NCBI GenBank assembly: GCA_020081605.1
Contig: JAHREC010000030.1
Location: 496,001 to 560,000 of the forward strand
DNA length: 64,000 nt
Source of the DNA: Albifimbria verrucaria
Lineage: Eukaryota; Ascomycota; Sordariomycetes; Hypocreales; Stachybotryaceae
Reading direction: 5' to 3'
The translations under genes and the position numbers were made by a program. The notes below the pieces were generated by a model. That model did no database searches. It saw nothing but the letters and a program-made list of their open reading frames with translations, and was not told the origin of the DNA. Positions 58,836-64,000 of this stretch are shown in pieces; position 1 is the stretch's first letter; every line of letters begins with the position of its first letter.

Positions 58836-61518
58836 TATTTTTAATAACCAGAGGAACGGGAATTTACGATGTTTGGATTTACATACGGGTATGCTTCTGA
58901 TGCAGGAGGCTTGGGATACAGAAGATGAACCACATCGAGGCAGCACTTGGAACCAGGAGTTGAGGCGTCTGTATAATGCAAACCTACATAGCGTGTAATG
59001 TCAGAACATGAGACTCGAGAAACACGTTACAATCGAGTGTTTGCATCTCCGGAGAACTCCGGCGCTGAGCTGCCGTAGCACGTGTAAGGGAATTAATCGG
59101 CGCCGATTACTCAGGGCAGTTCAGGGAGGTCTAAGTGTGAGGGTCATAAACTCCAGATGGCAACTGCGTGCATGGTTCTTTTGAGAGTCTAGACCAGTCC
59201 ACAAAACGAACAATCGTCGATGTCACGTATCGGGACGGTGTGGTCATGCTGTTGGAAGGGCCCTGCGGAGCCGGCCCGGCCTCCGATCCCGACGAGGGCC
59301 GCCGCGTGGGAGGGTTGCCAGACGGTCAGGTCATTCAACGCGATAACCGTTTGACGTTATTCTGAGAGGACTGCACTCCGTCATCGAAGCAATACGGAAT
59401 TGACGAAAAAGGGTGTCTCATGTTCCAGCTGGGAAATGCAATAAACCGCACCGTTTATTGAGATGGAGGGGGTCGTCTCACGATACCACGTCCCAGCCTC
59501 ATCTTCCGTTTCTCGCGCCTCATTTGCTGCAAAGGCAATCCACCTCGTTTAGGAAACCGTTTCCTCTTGACCAACAAATACGTGAGAAGAAAAAGGAAAA
59601 TGGCTGGGGTACCTTGGGTGTTTCTCCAAGGGTAAGGGGTTTCCCAGGCCCAGGGGTGGGCAGGGAATTAGCCCTGGTCTTGAACTGCATGATGAGGTCA
59701 TGGCGGAGGGGCGGGATGACGACACGCAGCGTTTTGGGGTTTGAGGGACGGACTAGACGAGGGTAAAACGGAGGATGGTGAGGTTAGCCAGTGAGACAGA
59801 GGGAGGGAAACGGAGGGTAGGAAAACAGGACAGTGGACTAGAGAGGAGCAGGCCGTCATGCGTCACGCAGGGACTAAGGGTTGGCTGTACGGTTGCGTAG
59901 TGCGTGAAACGTCGCTGCGGTCTGACGCAGGTCTGGTAGCTCGTTAAGGAGTCGGAGATAAAGGCAGATTTGGGCACTGAAGACGCGGCGCAATGGCACG
60001 TAATGGATAGATGGTTGATCTACGACTTGGCCAGGTTGACCTGCCGTGAGATCTGAAGCACGGTCTTCTCCACAGCGCGCTGTCCAGCAACGCAAAACAT
60101 GGGCAATGGAAATGGGCAAAACGAAAAATCCGACCCTCAAGCGTCTCGTCTCGACCAAGCGCCACGCGCGCGGGTTGATCGTCGTAGCTTAATCGCGTGG
60201 TCGGTAACGATAAAGCCAGGAGGACGCTCCCCACCAAGCTGTCATACCTGCGATTAAAGGAAAGCAAAACTGTAGATCTGCCGTCGCTTGCATCACGTGC
60301 GCAACGGCCTCAGGACCATATGCTCCGTTTTACACTTCGTCTCCTTGTTCCTACGCAAACCTTCAGAATGCCAAAACCCCGCCGTTTTGTTTCCAGGACC
60401 GGCATATGGGCCGTACGTAAGGGCCGGCAGTTCAGCGGTGTGTAGCATCGTAGGGGACCCTCTTGGAGCAAATTACTGTAGCAACTCTCGAGCCTGAACC
60501 TACCAGAAGCGGCCAGCGTTTACACGCCCCGGTCCCCGTCTGGGGTCTCGAACCCCTTTCATTCCGCTCCGTCAACTCTGTATAGCTACAGTAATAAGGA
60601 ACCATGACATCGTCCCGCAGTAGCCCTGCATGCGTATCTTGCCTTGCGGGGAGTGACGAAACCCTGACGCGCCCTGCCCTCGACCGTTGGCTGAACGGAG
60701 CTTTGTCTAAGGGGTCCCGTCCCCTTGTGATGAAGGGAGGGGGTGGTTGGCTGTTATGTCTGTGGCCCTGACGCTTGCTCGACAGGCGGAGAGGCAGGTA
60801 TGTCATTGGGGGTATGTATGCACACACGACAGGACGACGACAGGCAAGGAAATCTGACGCCCCAAGGGGAAGAAGGGGAGGGGAGGGCTACTTCAGATTG
60901 CCGGAGCCTGCATACATTGCGTAGGGGTTTGGATCTAGCCAATGACCTACCTATTTGTACAAGTGGAGGCGGGGTCTGAGACTTTCTGCGGCCGACGATA
61001 TTTGGCTGTGGAGGCCGGTCAAAACTGAAGCCATTCGCAAATGAGGCAGCTGAGGAGGTCCCCACAGAGTGAAGCATGCCGAAAAGAAAATCGTAGCAAA
61101 AAATAGCCCCAGCCGCACTATGTGGAGAGGGCGCAATTGGCCTCTTCCTGTTACGTTCTGGTATGCTTGAGAAGTTTCTTGCAGCTACGAATGAATGCTT
61201 TTCCTCCTCCCCGCCATGCATCCAGTAGAAAAGCTTGTTCGCCAGGTCAGGGGTGTCGGTCCCCTCCGTCCGAAGCGACTTGGACCAATCCACTTGCGAA
61301 TTCCGTCATTGCGAAAATTAAGAGACATGGACATACGTAGGTATTCTCTAAGAGGGACGAGGAGGACCACGTCCGGGCCACTGTCCGCAGCCAATGGGGA
61401 GGCAGCACGCCGTCGTCGCCGGTCCTGATTGGGTCGGCCGTCGTGCGCCGTTTAGACGATGCATCTTCGTCCAAGGAGGGTTTCCTTTACGGTTAGGTGA
61501 CATTGAGTACCTGTATGA

Positions 61519-61545
61519 TATGGTTATGGTATGGTATGGTATGGT
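61519..61545. repeat. ATGGT pentanucleotide tandem repeat
   Basis: Four perfect ATGGT units (61526-61545), preceded by ATATGGTT, in a gene-free region. Confidence 0.88.
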
Positions 61546-62891
61546 GCAGTAATTGGAGGCACAGATGTGAAGCAATTTTACTCGGCTCCTCGAACGTGCA
61601 GCCAGCCCCCGCCTCCAGCTCGCGAGATCTCTGGCGAATGAACAGGCAGTCAAGTTCCTATTCTCGTACATTACATTACAGCACCTTACATTGAATTACA
61701 GCACAACACATCACGCTACGGCAACACAATGCAAATTATAGGAGTCGCAGCCCTCCCTCATTGCTGCAAGACTAAGCAAGGTTTTTCCAAGGAGGAATAA
61801 CGCTATGCCGACCTGCCAAGGGTTTTTCCTGCCATTGCCCCAGGCCTACCGGCCCCGCCTAGATGGCCTAATGCTCCAACTCTGCCAATCCGGCAGCCAC
61901 CGAGCCGGAGGTAGATCCGGGCTGGCCTTAAACGGGAAAACCTCATGTAAATCATCTATTTCTGCCACAGCGCGCGCTGCCGAGAAGAAAAAAAGGTAGA
62001 TAGTGGCGAGGGCTGGCTCGCGTGCATCTGCCATGACAGCCGGAGTTTTTTTCCAAGTTTTTCTTCCTTTTTTCTGCGTGAGCGCAACATCGCGAATCTG
62101 AGGAAATGCAGTGACGCCCGTTCTGCTATTTTTGCCCATCTGCAGCGCTGGTGGTGGTGGGCCCCCACTGTTGGCATCGCTGCTGGCTCACGACTTTATC
62201 CGCTGTAGGTGTGCGCAGTGTCCAGCGTAGCATCTCACAACGCTGTATGTATGTCCTGCCTCTCTCTCTGTTTGTGCCTGACCTACGCAGCGAAAAAGGA
62301 ACGCCTCGGTAACTCGCCATGCTACGTTGTCCTGCACGACTGCAGCACATCCACTAAGAAATAAAGAGACCCGCGCTTGCCAGTGACGCTGGGCCGATAA
62401 CGAAATGCTTTTTGGGGCCAAACGCCCAGCTCGCCATTTGTTGACGCGGTGCAGGCACTGCCACCACCAAGTCTGAGTGAGGATGCTCTGTAAGAACCTG
62501 ACCTGGCGGCGTCCTCCGTGCAACATCACGTCCTGTATCTGGCAAGAAGCCATCAGCGCACATGTGCCTGGGACCCTAATTCGGTCCTCGGAGTTCGGTA
62601 GCCACCACACTTAGATGGCTCGCCGTCGACCACGTAGCTTGGATGCTCAGCTTCTTTGTTAATTTTAGAATTATGCAGATGGGATCTACTCATCTGCATA
62701 AACCGGCTGGACAATGTTCGCCCCGATCAGGAACCGACATTTGCCTGAGGCGTATAGTTTATCCCATATTGGATATGAAGCTATTCGCAATACAGCTCGC
62801 GCTCACCGCCGAAGAATCCTGTACTGGGTGACTTGACCAGGGATCCATTCCTACCCCTGCTTAGGGAAATGGAGACTGCAACAGGAACGAG

Positions 62892-62946
62892 GAAAAAAAT
62901 TTAAAAAAAAATTTTAAAAAAAAAAAAAAAAAAAACACACACAGAT
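62892..62946. repeat. A/T homopolymer block followed by a CA run
   Basis: A7, TTT, A9, TTTT, then about A21 and a short CACACACA run. The mixed A/T start is near-palindromic. Such a tract would be a weak point for sequencing and assembly. Confidence 0.85.
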
Positions 62947-64000
62947 AGGCAAGGTCAAATTGAAGCGAGATGAAACTGGAGAGTATTAACCTTTATCGGA
63001 CATGTTTTCATTTGTCTCTACACTACATTCTGTAAAATATAGCCCTCTTTCGTTGTGTACCTGCCAGATATCCACCACCAGGGTGTCCCCTGTCACAAAT
63101 CTCACACACGCAAGATCCCACCAAGCGCCCAAATCCATCCATCATCCCACGGGGACATGTTCAAACAAGGAAGAATGCACTGTTTCATTCAATCATAAAA
63201 AAACCCGGGGTATACTGTGTTGTTGAAGCTGCCATTCTGAGAAAAAAATCGATCCACCGCCTGTGATATGCCTGATAAAGGAAACGATAAAGACGTAAAG
63301 AAAAATAGTTGTCGTATGCGAAACAGCTCATAATAGGACCATCTCAGCCCGCTTCGGAGTGGGCGCCGACGTCAGCGGCTGCAGCGTCGGACGGGGAGAG
63401 TGACGCCAAGCGTCACAGAGCAGACGGCATTTGAGACTCCGCCAATTGGCCGAGGTTTTCGTATTGGTAGAGAGCGAGAGGACGTGAGCCTGTGTCCAAT
63501 ACCAAGCAGAGTAGGCTGCATTGGTGCGCTTTGGGCCCCATCGCCTTTACCCCAAAATAGCCCGCCATTTGCGACTGTTTCGTCGCCCAGGCCGCGGCAC
63601 GATGCTGCACAATGGGAATGTGCCTGCCAGGGTTTCCAATACGAACGTCATAGTGCGGATGCGAACGCACCATACCCTGACGTGACCCCGTCACCAGGGG
63701 AAAAAGGGTACCCGGCTCGCTGGTGTCAGAAAGGCAAATTGGTGGAGCGTTTTTCGAGATGAGTAAAAATGATATTTGACGGAAAAATCCAATGGTGTAC
63801 AATGAATGCGTGGCGGCGAGGTCCGAAATGTGCATAAGCTGCACAAAACCCCATCGTGAAGGTCCAGACCGCAGCCCCAGCATCCGAAAGACCCGAGGTG
63901 GTCTAGAACACCCACGCGGAACTGCCGAATGACCAGGCACAGGTGGACATTTGCATATCCAAATACGGTTCAAGAAAACCCGTACAAAGATGCGCAAGGC

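Larger units (their letters stand above)
58836..64000. other. Gene-free 5.2-kb region to the window end
   Basis: No frame here has recognisable domains or supported splice sites. It contains an ATGGT tandem repeat and a long A/T homopolymer tract. A gene beginning after the window could have its promoter here. Confidence 0.5.

Noticed and set aside
60754..61293. 179-codon open frame on the minus strand
   Set aside because: Low-complexity Pro/Ser/Arg-rich translation without homology signals.
63413..63997. 194-codon open frame on the minus strand reaching the window end
   Set aside because: No domain seen; it starts close to the edge, so a truncated gene cannot be excluded, but nothing supports one.

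Overview
The window is nuclear DNA of a filamentous ascomycete (Pezizomycotina). The evidence is short introns (about 48-105 nt, one of 178 nt) with GTAAGT-like donors and CTAAC-like branch points, pyrimidine-rich promoters, and protein families typical of the group: Clr5-domain proteins, an NB-ARC/TPR NLR-like protein, fungal F-box proteins and a multi-intron cytochrome P450. I cannot fix the class or genus. I see no organelle, plasmid, viral or intact transposon sequence.

Layout. 90-1281 (+): fungal F-box-like hypothetical protein. 1782-5377 (+): NLR-like protein with an alpha/beta-hydrolase, NB-ARC and TPR layout. 6064-7879 (-): DCR2-type membrane-anchored calcineurin-like phosphatase. 9744-10616 (+): THO1/CIP29-like SAP-domain mRNP protein. 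10617-16540: gene-free. 16541-21012 (+): very long disordered protein with a C-terminal methyltransferase-like domain. 21967-23450 (-): Trm61/GCD14-type tRNA m1A58 methyltransferase. 24722-27139 (-): Clr5-domain protein A. 32565-34686 (-): Ser/Thr kinase with an altered DFG motif. 39522-41490 (-): Clr5-domain protein B. 47438-47941 (+): small uncertain gene. 49339-52348 (-): ankyrin-type protein with one membrane segment and two C-terminal zinc-finger-like repeats. 53083-53720 (-): F-box protein. 54173-56196 (-): cytochrome P450. 57185-58835 (+): DNA primase large subunit. The stretches 27140-32564, 34687-39521, 41491-47437 and 58836-64000 look gene-free apart from short tandem repeats.

How it fits together. 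There is no operon or clear metabolic cluster. Housekeeping genes (primase, tRNA methyltransferase, mRNP protein, phosphatase) are mixed with fungal accessory families (NLR-like, Clr5, F-box, ankyrin/zinc finger, P450). The primase promoter carries an MCB (ACGCGT), which suggests G1/S control. The P450 and the primase are a divergent pair sharing about 1 kb of promoter.

The most striking property is technical. Nine of the thirteen confidently recognised genes are broken by small frameshifts. Every one moves the frame in the direction of a missing base, and many sit at mononucleotide runs (CCCCC, GGGG, TTTT). I count about 22, roughly one per kilobase of coding sequence in the affected genes, including the single-copy essential primase. 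This points to uncorrected deletion errors in the assembly rather than to nine pseudogenes. I therefore annotate these as genes and state where each frame must be shifted.
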